64,000 nt of DNA from Thalassotalea sp. 1_MG-2023 (GCF_030546745.1 NZ_JAUOPD010000010.1:62001-126000); one strand, 5' to 3'. Positions 19,570 through 28,447 are shown, counted from the first letter of the stretch. Translations and numbers: made by a program. Notes: generated from the sequence alone by a model not told the origin.

Positions 19570-19968
19570 ATGAACGTTTTAATCATTTTGATAGCTACTC
19601 TGCTCGGTTTGTTTTCATTCGTAAACGGAATATTGATGACATTTTATCCCGAAACTTGGTATTGGCTTATACCAGGGGTACCTGAAAGAGGATCTTTCAA
19701 TCAACACTTTGTTAGAGATATTGGCATCATTTACCAATTAATAGGCATCGCATTTATTTATGGAGCATTGTTTAAAAAAAATAGCGTAGATTTATGGCTA
19801 ATTCCTACGCTATGGCTGGTTGGTCACGCAGTTTTTCACATTTGGGAAATCTTTGTTGGTATTTGTAACCCTGAAGCATTTATTGAAGATTTTGCAGGTG
19901 TAACTTTGCCTGCTTTAGTTGCCATAATGCTAACGTATTTAACACATAAAGTAGGTAAAAATGCATAA
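19570..19968 (+). CDS. Four-helix inner-membrane protein of unknown function
   Basis: This 132-residue protein has about four hydrophobic helices and few charged residues (e.g. GIIYQLIGIAFIYGALF; LIPTLWLVGHAVFHIWEIFVG). I do not recognise a named family. AGGAG precedes the ATG. It overlaps the next gene by eight bases, so translation is probably coupled to the SCO-type gene and the two products may work together at the membrane. Confidence 0.75.
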   Translation: MNVLIILIATLLGLFSFVNGILMTFYPETWYWLIPGVPERGSFNQHFVRDIGIIYQLIGIAFIYGALFKKNSVDLWLIPTLWLVGHAVFHIWEIFVGICNPEAFIEDFAGVTLPALVAIMLTYLTHKVGKNA

Positions 19969-20584
19969 TTGGGCTTTGATTATATTATTGTTAGTAGGTA
20001 TATCAATTAGTATAGTCATTTCTATGTTTTCACCTATCGTAGGGACGAAAAGCTCTGTTAAATATTCAGCAATAAACTGGCTAGATAGCCCTCGTTTAAT
20101 TAAAGAATTTGAACTAACGACTCTCGACAACACATACAATAACCAATCAATGTATGGTCATTGGACAATTATTGTCTTTGGATTTATTCAATGTGCAGAT
20201 ATTTGCCCAACCAGTTTATGGCAATTGTCTTTACTACAACAAGAACTTATAAAGCTCGGTATAGAGCAGCAAGTAAAGGTTGTTTTCGTATCTGTAGATC
20301 ACGAGCGAGATACAATTGAAAGCATCAACCGTTATGTTCGTTATTTCAACCCTGCATTTATTGGAGCAACAGGAAAAAAACCGCATCTGACGGCGATAAC
20401 ATCAAGCTTAGGTGTTAGATTTAAGGTTTTAAAAAGTAGTTCAAGGTACACGGTTGCACACTCACTAATTTTTTCAGTTATCGGACCAAAAGGAAAGCTC
20501 ATAGGAAGATTTATGCCTGGTTTTTCAACAACGGATACAGCTAACGCTTTACACAAAAAAATGAAAGTATCACTCTCTAAGTAA
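19961..20584 (+). CDS. SCO family protein (copper chaperone / thiol-redox fold)
   Basis: This is a 207-residue membrane-anchored protein with an N-terminal helix (about 3-24) and a thioredoxin-like domain. The SCO metal site is visible: C78 and C82 in the CxxxC motif QCADICPTS, and H167 in VAHSLIF. SCO proteins deliver copper to cytochrome oxidase or act as thiol-disulfide reductases. No oxidase genes are nearby. Its place behind an AhpD-like CxxC protein makes a redox role plausible. It is the last gene of the LysR-linked cluster. Confidence 0.88.
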   Translation: MHNWALIILLLVGISISIVISMFSPIVGTKSSVKYSAINWLDSPRLIKEFELTTLDNTYNNQSMYGHWTIIVFGFIQCADICPTSLWQLSLLQQELIKLGIEQQVKVVFVSVDHERDTIESINRYVRYFNPAFIGATGKKPHLTAITSSLGVRFKVLKSSSRYTVAHSLIFSVIGPKGKLIGRFMPGFSTTDTANALHKKMKVSLSK

Positions 20585-20771
20585 TATTCAAACATAATAC
20601 AATTATCAATTTCATCTTAACGGGCATAAGGCTAACTTCATTGACTAACTCATATTCAACAAAGATAAACGTTTTATAATCGCATATGAAACTAACTGCT
20701 CATTTCTATGTATGCTAGAATAGCAGGTTGTTAAGGTGAAAAACCTCGTAATTATTGCTTTAAGGTCCCAC

Positions 20772-21071
20772 ATGAAAAAAACGTTTTCTTTAGAACATGA
20801 AAAAATCAAAACACCGCGTCTGGTAGACGCGATAAAATTTGAAGTAAAAAAATATTTAAAACGAGAAAGAAATAAACAGCTTCCTACCGATGCTGATTAC
20901 TGGGATTTTGATTGTAAATATGGGACAACAGAAGCCACCGCCGATATTATTCATGTGTCTCAATTGAACAAATCAATCGATCATGCTGCGGAAAATAACT
21001 TAACAAGTTTTTATATTGAAATACTCGCTAAACCTGGTTACAGAACAGCGAAAAGTAGTGGCGAAGAATAG
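20772..21071 (+). CDS. DUF6172 family protein
   Basis: This 99-residue soluble protein begins MKKTFSLEHEKIKTPRLVDA and contains KYLKRERNKQLP and DYWDFDCKYG. I recognise this as the DUF6172 family of short proteins found in many proteobacteria, with no known function. The frame also opens 36 bases upstream, but the ATG at 20772 gives the usual family N terminus. Confidence 0.8.
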   Translation: MKKTFSLEHEKIKTPRLVDAIKFEVKKYLKRERNKQLPTDADYWDFDCKYGTTEATADIIHVSQLNKSIDHAAENNLTSFYIEILAKPGYRTAKSSGEE

Positions 21072-21144
21072 CCACTATTTAAAAAACATGAACATTGACA
21101 CTATCTCGGTTAATAAAGCTCCAACGTAGCGTCAATGAAATAAT

Positions 21145-21621
21145 TTACTGTTTTAACGGCACATCATCAATGTTATTCCACATATCGAGATGCATGCGCC
21201 ATTTACCATCAATTTTACGCCAAACAATAACATAAGCCCCACCAAACTTAACTTCCCTACCGTCTTGGTGTACTGACAGCCCCGAGTAATAACCAATATC
21301 ACTGGCCATATTGCCTGCAATAATCAACTCTTTTGATTCCGTTTTATGCCGTTTTATTTGCCATTTATTATTCGGGTTTATTGTCCAAAAGTGACGTATA
21401 GCGTCAATGTCACTTTCAATTCTTTCATTAACATCGACAATCTTAGCTTCAGCACTGTAAATAGCCATAATCGTTTCAATATCGCCATCAACATATGCTT
21501 GAGAAAATGCTTTTGCTTGAGCAATTATTGCCTCTCGATCAGAGAGCTTATCATCGGCCAACGTTATTACGCTGCCCAACAACAAAAGTAACATGCTCAA
21601 CCCTGTTAGTAGGTTTTTCAT
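21145..21621 (-). CDS. Exported NTF2-like / SnoaL-like protein
   Basis: This 158-residue protein has a signal peptide (about 1-22: LLTGLSMLLLLLGSVITLADD) followed by an NTF2-like cone domain. The pattern is AKAFSQAYVDGDIETIMAIYS, IDAIRHFWTI and YVIVWRKIDGKWRMHLDMWN, typical of the DUF4440/SgcJ-like group. These domains bind small ligands or catalyse simple reactions; no catalytic residues can be assigned here. It lies just upstream-convergent of nothing obvious and 43 bases after the DUF418 gene on the same strand, probably in one transcript. Confidence 0.82.
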   Translation of the reverse strand: MKNLLTGLSMLLLLLGSVITLADDKLSDREAIIAQAKAFSQAYVDGDIETIMAIYSAEAKIVDVNERIESDIDAIRHFWTINPNNKWQIKRHKTESKELIIAGNMASDIGYYSGLSVHQDGREVKFGGAYVIVWRKIDGKWRMHLDMWNNIDDVPLKQ

Positions 21622-21664
21622 AATATACCTGCTTGTTAATGTTTGCTTGATCCCAATTCAATAG

Positions 21665-22879
21665 CTATTTTTTTAGTGGCTGTAACGAATTGTAGGTTAA
21701 CGAGCGCATAACCCATTCAAATGGACCAAAGCGATAATGCTTCAACCAATATGTTGAGAAAACCAATTGAAACAGCCAAATAGCCAATACAACTGCAAAC
21801 TGCTCAATTCGCTCAAGTGAACCATAAAGCCCAAATCCCCAACCATAGAAAATAATGCAACAAATAATCGTATGAGACAGATAGTTAGTCAACGCCATTC
21901 TACCCACATTAGCAAGCGCCTTTTGAAGCAAAACTAATATATTGCAACGAGAAAATACAAGTAAAAAGCACATGTATGAAAACGCCATTAAAATACTGCC
22001 CCAATAGTTATGTTGAATACCCAGGAACATCAATTCAAACTTCCAATTGAGTGCGAAGTTTTGTTCAAGTTCTACAACAATCGCAATTGTTGAGAGGATG
22101 AAACTTACACCACCAGCAATTAATAATGATTTTGTCGAAAAGCGTTGACCAAAAAAATTAATTTTATAAAGCGCAATACCAACAAACATGAGCCCCAAAA
22201 TTCGTGGGATATAAAAAATGATGTTCGTTTGCATTTTTGCCGCCATGATACGACGTGCGTCCATCTGTTCGAGCCACGAACCACGATTGTTTAATAAGTC
22301 TTGCTGAATAAATTCATAGGTAGGCATCCACAATACTTTTACAGCATCTAAATCGGCTTGCTCCCAGTACGGTAAAGAAAAACCTGCAAACCACATAAGT
22401 AACGAACTTAAACTAATTAATATAAAGCCAGAAATAAATAATGATTTGGCTGATAGGTTACGTCCTAAATAAGCAAATGTTCCTGCAATTGCGTACGGAA
22501 ACAAAATATCGCCAAACCAAAGCAAATATGCATGGGCAAGACCTACCACGGCTAAAATGAACATTCTTTTATAGTGAATTTTGCTCGCGTTTCCACCTTT
22601 TTTCACTATATGATCAGCCATTAGTATTATGCTACAGCCAAATAATAACGAGAATATTGTCATAAATTTTTGGTTAGCAAAAACATGTGAAAAATAGTAA
22701 ACATAATAGTTAACACCCGTAAGGTCACCATAAACGGTAGGATTACTGTAGGCGGAAAAGGTCATTGCAAATGCTTGAATATTCATGATCAAAATACCCA
22801 ATAAAGCAACACCACGAATAAGATCAATAGCAATTAAACGATCGCTAGTCTGTACAGGATGATGGGATTGATACTCCAT
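21665..22879 (-). CDS. DUF418 domain membrane protein
   Basis: This 404-residue inner-membrane protein has about ten hydrophobic helices. It opens with RLIAIDLIRGVALLGILIMNI, the IDxxRGxALLGI signature of the DUF418/YeiB family. The C-terminal DUF418 domain is visible in GRMALTNYLSHTIIC and the FGPFEWVMRSLTY ending. The RG motif near the N terminus relates the family to membrane acyltransferases, but no acyl substrate is established. AGGA precedes the start. It is likely co-transcribed with the exported NTF2-like gene that follows. Confidence 0.9.
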   Translation of the reverse strand: MEYQSHHPVQTSDRLIAIDLIRGVALLGILIMNIQAFAMTFSAYSNPTVYGDLTGVNYYVYYFSHVFANQKFMTIFSLLFGCSIILMADHIVKKGGNASKIHYKRMFILAVVGLAHAYLLWFGDILFPYAIAGTFAYLGRNLSAKSLFISGFILISLSSLLMWFAGFSLPYWEQADLDAVKVLWMPTYEFIQQDLLNNRGSWLEQMDARRIMAAKMQTNIIFYIPRILGLMFVGIALYKINFFGQRFSTKSLLIAGGVSFILSTIAIVVELEQNFALNWKFELMFLGIQHNYWGSILMAFSYMCFLLVFSRCNILVLLQKALANVGRMALTNYLSHTIICCIIFYGWGFGLYGSLERIEQFAVVLAIWLFQLVFSTYWLKHYRFGPFEWVMRSLTYNSLQPLKK

Positions 22880-23011
22880 GTAGTCCTCTTATAATTTCAA
22901 AGTAATATCCAATAGGTATAATAATGAAATACAAGGAAAATTTCTGATATTTTTTGTTGTTTTTTTGAAAAAAATTGTAAATAAACTAACACTCAATTGT
23001 TTTATTAAGGT

Positions 23012-24172
23012 TTAAAAAACATATTGAAAGCGGCCGCTTGTATACAGGCCATATATTAACCCTAATGTTCCTCCTCCTAAGCCAAGCAACCATCCTAGCT
23101 TATTACCCCATTTACTCAACTGTAATAATTTTGCACTTTTGCTGTTGTATTGCGCTTGATTGCACAAATTCGTATGCGTTATTTTGTTAGCCGCTTGAAT
23201 ATTTATGTACAAACCAACTAAAAATATAGAATAGGTTACAACAGGCATTAACCAACCATTTGTAAAATGATAACTCAAAACAAAACACAAACAGGTCAAC
23301 GCGATTACCACATTACTTTTATGTTTTAATTGATTGAGCTTTCTCACATCTTCTTGATTATCGATGTGTTTTTTCATGTAATTCATCATTAGTGTATTGG
23401 TAACAATAGCAATAATACCGCCCAATGCTGCGCCGCCTAAACTGAGTAAAAACTTACTAAACCAATGACTTTGTTTAGTTGCTATAGCCATAGTAAAAGT
23501 GCTCGCAGCAATTGGCGCTGATGTTGTTGCTGTAATAGCAAATAAAGACACTAAACCTATTGGCGCAGTAGCAAAAATAACCTCACCATATTTTGCAAGC
23601 ACATCTGACTTTAGCTGCAGTCGAACGCGTTGCAAACGTTTCCGAACGGTTGATTCAGTAAGCCCTAACAGGTTAGCTACCGCTTTACTGTTATGCTCCT
23701 CACGGTAGTAAAGTAAAACGATTTCACGGCTTTCATCCGGCAGCTGATCAAGTAAATGACAGATAAGCTCACTTTGCTGCTGTTTGATGAGCTGTGTATC
23801 AATTTGGTGTTGCTCATCGCAAACCTTATCTAATAAAATGTCTAAGGCATCTTCATCTTGAAGTATCTCTCGATTAATTCTGTTATCTCTAACAAAATTA
23901 ATTGCGGTGTAGCGTGTAATTTGTCGTATCCACGGCAATACACTGTCATTATTTTTTAACTGTTTGATTTGCTGCCATACTTTAATAAACACTAATTGAC
24001 TAACATCGTGGCTGTCTTGTATATTTTTAGTTATATTCAAAGCGATAGCTGAAACAGTATTGGCAACCTTACTCACTAACGTTTGAAAAGCATCTTTATC
24101 GCCATTCTTAGCCAGTTCAACATAATGAATTAGTTCGTTAGTGAGATCTGAATGATAACTTTTAACACTCAT
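23012..24172 (-). CDS. ECF-type sigma factor with C-terminal membrane domain
   Basis: This 386-residue protein has sigma-70 region 2 (about 25-95: DSHDVSQLVFIKVWQQI, WIRQITRYTAINFVRDN) and region 4 (about 135-187: LPDESREIVLLYYREEH, LLGLTESTVRKRLQRVR). About 190 more residues follow, with roughly five hydrophobic helices near 197-217, 240-262, 287-305, 310-326 and 358-376. A sigma factor with its own membrane tail suggests that it is tethered or self-inhibited at the membrane. The ATG at 24172 overlaps the hydrolase stop as ATGA and has GAGG upstream; an ATG six bases earlier is also possible. Confidence 0.85.
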   Translation of the reverse strand: MSVKSYHSDLTNELIHYVELAKNGDKDAFQTLVSKVANTVSAIALNITKNIQDSHDVSQLVFIKVWQQIKQLKNNDSVLPWIRQITRYTAINFVRDNRINREILQDEDALDILLDKVCDEQHQIDTQLIKQQQSELICHLLDQLPDESREIVLLYYREEHNSKAVANLLGLTESTVRKRLQRVRLQLKSDVLAKYGEVIFATAPIGLVSLFAITATTSAPIAASTFTMAIATKQSHWFSKFLLSLGGAALGGIIAIVTNTLMMNYMKKHIDNQEDVRKLNQLKHKSNVVIALTCLCFVLSYHFTNGWLMPVVTYSIFLVGLYINIQAANKITHTNLCNQAQYNSKSAKLLQLSKWGNKLGWLLGLGGGTLGLIYGLYTSGRFQYVF

Positions 24173-25047
24173 TTCCATGCCTCAACTTGATTTACTATCG
24201 TTTGCGTTAACCATTCAGGCTCATCCCACATTAAAAAGTGACGCCCATTATTATTCATAACGAGACTTGCTTGAGAAGCTAGTGATAATTGGTCGGCATA
24301 TAATTCTTTTAATAATGTTTGTTGCGCCCTATCGGTAAAACCACCTGCCGCACCTATTAATAATACCGGCGTGTGAAGTTTATCTAATTGCGAGCGTAAA
24401 TCAGTTGTCATTACTGCGTAAATAGTGCTTCCTGCTGTAATGGGGTCTGATTTTCCTGCCATATCAAGCAAGTGCTGATATTTTTCTTTCAATTTCGTTT
24501 GTATAGTAATGCCTTGTTTTGTCATACGTTTAATTTGTGCTGGCGTTGCCCGTTGGTACATGCCTTTTGCAGAATTAGCTTGATACGAAAGGTCTTCAAC
24601 TGTTGTTTCATTACTTCTTGTAAATACAGGGCCGATAAATGGCAAACCATCGACAGAAATAGCACCAGCTAAATTTAACCCTTTAACTAATGCTAACTGG
24701 ATTGACATTAATCCTCCCATACTATGACCCACCATAATAGGTTTTTGTAGCTTATTGTCGTGAATGTAATCTTTTATCTGTTGGAAGGCTTGCTGATAAA
24801 TACTATCAGCTTTACTACAAGCTTTATTTTTGCCAAAGCCTGCAATCGCTAATTGATGTACTTGATAGTGCTTTTCAAGTTCGCTTGCAACCTCTTGCCA
24901 AACCGTTTCATCACTAACAAAGCCAGGCAGTAATAAAATTGGTTGGCCTGTACCTGATATTTTAGAAACAATACACGTGTCTGCATTCGCATGCGATGCT
25001 GATACACTAAGTAACAAGGTAAGTAAAAATAATAAAATAGGTTTCAT
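24169..25047 (-). CDS. Exported alpha/beta hydrolase
   Basis: This 292-residue protein has a signal peptide (about 1-22) and an alpha/beta hydrolase fold. The oxyanion region is LLLPGFVSDETVW, the nucleophile is S109 in GHSMGG, and a C-terminal histidine lies in NNGRHFLMWDEP. It acts in the periplasm, perhaps on an ester. The gene ends in a four-base overlap with the sigma-factor gene, so the two are translationally coupled. This suggests that the sigma factor and hydrolase share a regulon. The substrate is unknown. Confidence 0.85.
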   Translation of the reverse strand: MKPILLFLLTLLLSVSASHANADTCIVSKISGTGQPILLLPGFVSDETVWQEVASELEKHYQVHQLAIAGFGKNKACSKADSIYQQAFQQIKDYIHDNKLQKPIMVGHSMGGLMSIQLALVKGLNLAGAISVDGLPFIGPVFTRSNETTVEDLSYQANSAKGMYQRATPAQIKRMTKQGITIQTKLKEKYQHLLDMAGKSDPITAGSTIYAVMTTDLRSQLDKLHTPVLLIGAAGGFTDRAQQTLLKELYADQLSLASQASLVMNNNGRHFLMWDEPEWLTQTIVNQVEAWK

Positions 25048-25392
25048 GGTTTTTCTCTTTATTGATTAAGTTACTTACTAAGTCACCATGAAAAGTTAAA
25101 GTGTGACATCTTTTTTAAGATTATTTTTTATTAAAAATGAATAACCCGCGTTTAGTAAAAGAGATAAAGAAATTTTCAAGTATTTAGGAGTACTCAACAA
25201 TTTTAATAAACGTCATATAACATGTAATAAGTAGAACCAATTTCTAACAAAAAATATACTTGCGGTACAAGTTCAGTTGATGATAGAACATTAAGAAATC
25301 ATTAAACCAACTAACTACAGTTAAGTGAATTGACTAACATCGCCAAAAGAAATCAAATATATCCAAATGTATTACTTTTACTGCGATACACT
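25048..25392. other. 345-base intergenic stretch, no feature seen
   Basis: This is the upstream region of the hydrolase-sigma operon and the downstream flank of the zinc-ribbon/Sel1 gene. It is very AT-rich. I see no open frame with a ribosome-binding site, no strong inverted repeat and no RNA gene. Confidence 0.6.
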
Positions 25393-26469
25393 TTAATAAA
25401 TAGAAAATGACGTGCCGGAGTCTTTTAACGCTTGATAAAAATCATCTATTTGGCACTGTTCTTCCATTTGACAAATCACGCGATATTTTTCAATGGCAGG
25501 TTGATACCCTTGTAATGCTGCTTTAAATAGCCAATTAACCGCAGTTTCAATATCTCTTTTTCCTTCAATGCCGGTTATATATAGTTCAGCCAAATGAGTT
25601 TGCCCAGGAGCATAGCCTAATTCTGCCGATTGCTTTAATAACACAAAGGCTTTTTCGAACCTATCTTCTAGATAAGTTGTTTTCAAAAAAGCCATCGCTT
25701 GAGTATTTTGTCGCTTTCCTGGTATGTAACGCCATTCTTGTTCAACTATTTCAGGCTCAGTAACAACATGCCCGCCAATCATATACGCCGATCTATTTCG
25801 GCCAATGTAATTAAGCTCAGGTCTAATAACACGATAAATAAAGCCTTGCTGAAATAGCTGATTTAATTGCGTATAAGAAAAGTGATGCCTTTTTTTCTCG
25901 AAATAATCATCACTTACCGTATGTCCTAGGCTAACACCATTACTTAGTGTAGATTTTTGCGGGTAATAGTAATTTCCATAGACAAGAGAAACCGCTCCTC
26001 CGGTAATATCAACAACTTTTGCAACACGATACTTTTGATGAGGACGAAAATCTCCGACAGCATTTTGGTAATCTAAATAATAAAAGTCATTCACTTTAGG
26101 TGCATCAATATTCGTTTGACTTTGACGGACATGTAGCTGTTCGTCAGAAAAGTAGAAGCTTAAGAATAAAACAATAAGGAAACTGCCGGTAAAGGTACTT
26201 AATAATCGTAACTTATTAAAGAACGCTAAAGCAAAGTTTGAAAAAATTAACGCTAAATCTGTTGAATTACGAGGGATATCAACAATATTTTGGCATTGTA
26301 AACAATGAACCTGGGTATTTCGCTTAATTGGCACTATGGGTAAATATTCGAGAAAATAATAGCCATAAGTAACTATCGAATTAACACGGTGTGTTTGACC
26401 ACCACAGTTAGCACAGTGCAATTTATCTGTCGTGCCTAAGCAAAATGTCGACTCTCGGTAATCCATCAT
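25393..26469 (-). CDS. Zinc-ribbon, single-pass membrane, Sel1-repeat protein
   Basis: This 358-residue protein starts with a zinc ribbon made of two CxxC pairs (CANCGG near residue 18 and CLQCQN near residue 56). A membrane helix follows (about 88-107) and then an extracytoplasmic region. The last ~90 residues carry Sel1-like repeats (GYAPGQTHLAELYITGIEG; AVNWLFKAALQGYQPAIEKY). Sel1 repeats bind proteins and the zinc ribbon may sense or scaffold. I do not recognise the whole arrangement as a named family. Confidence 0.7.
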   Translation of the reverse strand: MMDYRESTFCLGTTDKLHCANCGGQTHRVNSIVTYGYYFLEYLPIVPIKRNTQVHCLQCQNIVDIPRNSTDLALIFSNFALAFFNKLRLLSTFTGSFLIVLFLSFYFSDEQLHVRQSQTNIDAPKVNDFYYLDYQNAVGDFRPHQKYRVAKVVDITGGAVSLVYGNYYYPQKSTLSNGVSLGHTVSDDYFEKKRHHFSYTQLNQLFQQGFIYRVIRPELNYIGRNRSAYMIGGHVVTEPEIVEQEWRYIPGKRQNTQAMAFLKTTYLEDRFEKAFVLLKQSAELGYAPGQTHLAELYITGIEGKRDIETAVNWLFKAALQGYQPAIEKYRVICQMEEQCQIDDFYQALKDSGTSFSIY

Positions 26470-26785
26470 TTTATCCGTTATTATTATTCACTATTATTTT
26501 ATAGCATTCGTTTATAAATCAAACAAGTACATATACTAACTTTTTCGTAGTTTCGATTAAAAACTCAATACATAAAGCCTATTTCTTTAAAAATACAGGT
26601 GAATTCGTTAAGACGTTACTAGAAAATAAGATTACTTCACTTGAAATAATCTTATGTAGGAAGCTATCAATATCGCGATGATAGCCGCAGCATGTCAGCA
26701 GGAATAACAACCTTTCCCACTGACAACTCGCGTAGTGTTGAACTTAGTTAGCACTTGATATGAAGTTTTTCAATTCAACGATAAG
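26470..26785. other. 316-base intergenic stretch with inverted repeats
   Basis: No gene is visible. One hairpin has 14-base arms, ATAAGATTACTTCA (26626-26639) and TGAAATAATCTTAT (26642-26655), complementary except at one position. A second short hairpin, CTATCA and TGATAG (26664-26684), follows directly. These may be the terminator region of the downstream membrane gene or a small repeat. Confidence 0.45.
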
Positions 26786-27124
26786 CTATTTTAGCACTTT
26801 AGCACGTGCAAGTTTAAAGGTACAAAATGCTAGTATAAATGCAATAATCCCCCGCGGAGCGGGATTAGTAAAATCTAAAGCATTTGCAGCTTTATAAGGA
26901 ATTGCCAAGTCGATCATTAACCATCGGCTATATGCTGTAGTTGTATCTAGCATGGATGGAGCATTAGGAAAACTATACTCACCAACAAAAAACCAACAAA
27001 GAGCTTGTACGCTCAAAAACACGACTGCAGTTAACAAAAGCGCATGAGGTAACGAAAACCTTGGTTTGCACATCATTTCCATTGCTTCACGTTGATCAAT
27101 TGCTTTATTCATCTTCTTGTACAT
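26786..27124 (-). CDS. Small membrane protein of unknown function (112 aa)
   Basis: This 112-residue protein has a cytoplasmic N terminus and two hydrophobic helices (about 30-50: LLLTAVVFLSVQALCWFFV; about 90-108: IIAFILAFCTFKLARA). I do not recognise a family. An internal ATG 12 bases in could be the start instead. It lies between the Sel1 gene and the AATGGGGTCAG repeat that opens the bacteriocin-like region. Confidence 0.55.
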   Translation of the reverse strand: MYKKMNKAIDQREAMEMMCKPRFSLPHALLLTAVVFLSVQALCWFFVGEYSFPNAPSMLDTTTAYSRWLMIDLAIPYKAANALDFTNPAPRGIIAFILAFCTFKLARAKVLK

Positions 27125-27190
27125 CCATTATTTTAGACACCTATTTAGCCTAGCAATTTTGATCAAACAGTCCAATGAAGTCAAAGAATA

Positions 27191-27236
27191 AATGGGGTCA
27201 GGTTCAATTTAGGTTTAAGTTGTACCTGACCCCATT
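27191..27236. repeat. AATGGGGTCAG inverted repeat, left boundary of the bacteriocin-like islet
   Basis: AATGGGGTCAGGTTCAA (27191-27207) and TTGTACCTGACCCCATT (27220-27236) form a 17-bp hairpin with a single mismatch and a 12-base loop. GGGGTCAG palindromes of this kind are known to me as REP-like sequences of gammaproteobacteria, often near TnpA_REP-type genes. A half copy in the other orientation, TGACCCCATT, lies at 29029-29038. Confidence 0.7.
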
Positions 27237-27298
27237 AACGATTTTAACAAGTGAAAACATTACTGCTGACGATTAAACACCAACTTTAAAATGAAAAT

Positions 27299-27329
27299 AA
27301 GTTAAAGCTCTTTTTAGGAGCCTTAACTT
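27299..27329 (-). terminator. Terminator of the bacteriocin-immunity pair
   Basis: Arms AAGTTAA-x-GCTC and GAGC-x-TTAACTT enclose a seven-base loop. The hairpin overlaps the stop codon of the 62-residue membrane gene and is followed on that strand by ATTTTCATTTT. Confidence 0.6.
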
Positions 27330-27511
27330 TTAGACGTTAAAATATGATATGAAATTTTAGTCCAAATTATCAAGGCAACACCTGCTAATAGTACTAAAAG
27401 TAAGCCTTTCAAGTTACTCTTATCAAAAACAGTTGGAATAGCATAAATACTATAAAGAATGATTAAACTATAAAAAGTCAGGATAACACTTAGTGCCAAT
27501 ACTTTTTTCAT
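27323..27511 (-). CDS. Two-helix membrane peptide, probable bacteriocin immunity protein
   Basis: This 62-residue hydrophobic protein has two membrane helices (about 3-26 and 35-52) with a short charged turn (DKSNLK) and a basic tail. A strong ribosome-binding site, AGGAGAAGG, precedes its ATG. It begins 17 bases after the stop of the bacteriocin-like core frame on the same strand. Small two-helix membrane proteins directly downstream of a double-glycine peptide are typically immunity proteins. That assignment rests on size, topology and position, not on recognised homology. Confidence 0.6.
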   Translation of the reverse strand: MKKVLALSVILTFYSLIILYSIYAIPTVFDKSNLKGLLLVLLAGVALIIWTKISYHILTSKS

Positions 27512-27528
27512 ATCCTTCTCCTAAAGTA

Positions 27529-27718
27529 TCAATTAAACAACCAGTCTCCAATAGCTTGTCCCGCGTAATAAGAACCCACGACAGCTACTGTTACAACACC
27601 TAAACCTGAAGCAGTATAAGCAGCACCCGCCAATATCCCGCCACCAATAGTTAATAACATCATTTTTACTCACACCGCCGTTTACATGCTTAACGTCCTT
27701 ATTTGTTAACACTTTCAT
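27529..27718 (-). pseudogene. Double-glycine bacteriocin-like precursor split by one extra A
   Basis: The frame opens MKVLTNKDVKHVNGG, a colicin-V/microcin type double-glycine leader. Read straight on, it degenerates into a Cys/Arg-rich tail. If one A is removed from the run of five at 27664-27668, the leader joins a 44-codon frame (27663 to the stop at 27529). That frame encodes a hydrophobic, glycine-rich peptide with GxxxG spacing (LTIGGGILAGAAYTASGLG ... YYAGQAIGDWLFN). The joined product would be 62 residues with a 47-residue mature part, a normal class II size. It may be a frameshift mutation, a sequencing error in a homopolymer or slippage. No exporter is nearby. Confidence 0.65.
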
Positions 27719-28019
27719 AACTTATTCTTTTGAGACTAATTTTCATATATTGAAATATGGTTATCCATTTGACATGTCTAGACTTCATCGAAAATTTAGC
27801 AGACATTTACTGTATGATCTTTTAACAAAAGGAAAACTTTAGCGCACACCTGTAACTAGTTGATTTTTATTAACTTTAAAAGATTGTATAAATGTAGTAA
27901 AAATATTGTGTAGTAGCTCCTTTGAGCTTACTACTATTAAATGCAAAAAGTGGGTATAAAACTTAGAACATATGGTTGTTCATATGAAGGAGGTTTACTA
28001 AATAATTCGAAATCATTGT

Positions 28020-28385
28020 CAACCATGGCTCAGCTTGACTGCTCTTTTCTCAAATCATCAACTTACTCCCTGAGTCGGGAAATGGTAAAAACTGCGCGGC
28101 TCGTTTCTATAACAAATAAAAGCAATTACACAAAAGTAAACACGAAATGAGAACGAAGCACTTATCTGCTTTGAAAAATGTTGAATGAATAATCAAAATC
28201 AGCTATTGCTAGCAGAATACCAGCAAAGCTAAGTAGCATAGGATTATGATTTAAGAAAAAGCATTTGCAAGCAGCGCAAGGATTTTCAAAGAGGGTTTGC
28301 GTGAACCCACTTTGAGTGCCGTCGCCACTGCGACAATATGACCATAAAAGAAAACTAATCCATAAAGTATTTAACCTGAAACTAT
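28020..28385. repeat. Diverged non-coding repeat, copy A
   Basis: This copy aligns with 28595-29020. Shared blocks include GGGAAATxGTxAAAACTGC (28076 and 28655), GAGAACGAAGCA (28148 and 28743), AGCAGCGC (28270 and 28901), GCGACAATAT and AAAGTATTTAAC. It holds no convincing gene. Two hairpins lie near its right side (listed separately). Confidence 0.6.
28271..28337. ncRNA. Structured element A: two conserved hairpins
   Basis: Hairpin 1 pairs CAAAG-x-GGGTT (28287-28297) with AACCC-x-CTTTG (28304-28314). Hairpin 2 pairs GTCGC with GCGAC around CACT (28321-28334). The element is framed by GCAGCGC and AATAT, as in copy B. Whether it is transcribed is unknown. Confidence 0.45.
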
Positions 28386-28447
28386 ATGCCCTTTTAAAGT
28401 TAACTGGTGAAATTCTTTTGATATAAGTGTTTTAATTAACATTAATT

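Noticed and set aside
27941..28150. Plus-strand frame of 69 residues next to the bacteriocin-like gene
   Set aside because: AAGGAGG occurs inside, not before, the frame; it runs into the non-coding repeat and its composition is not protein-like.
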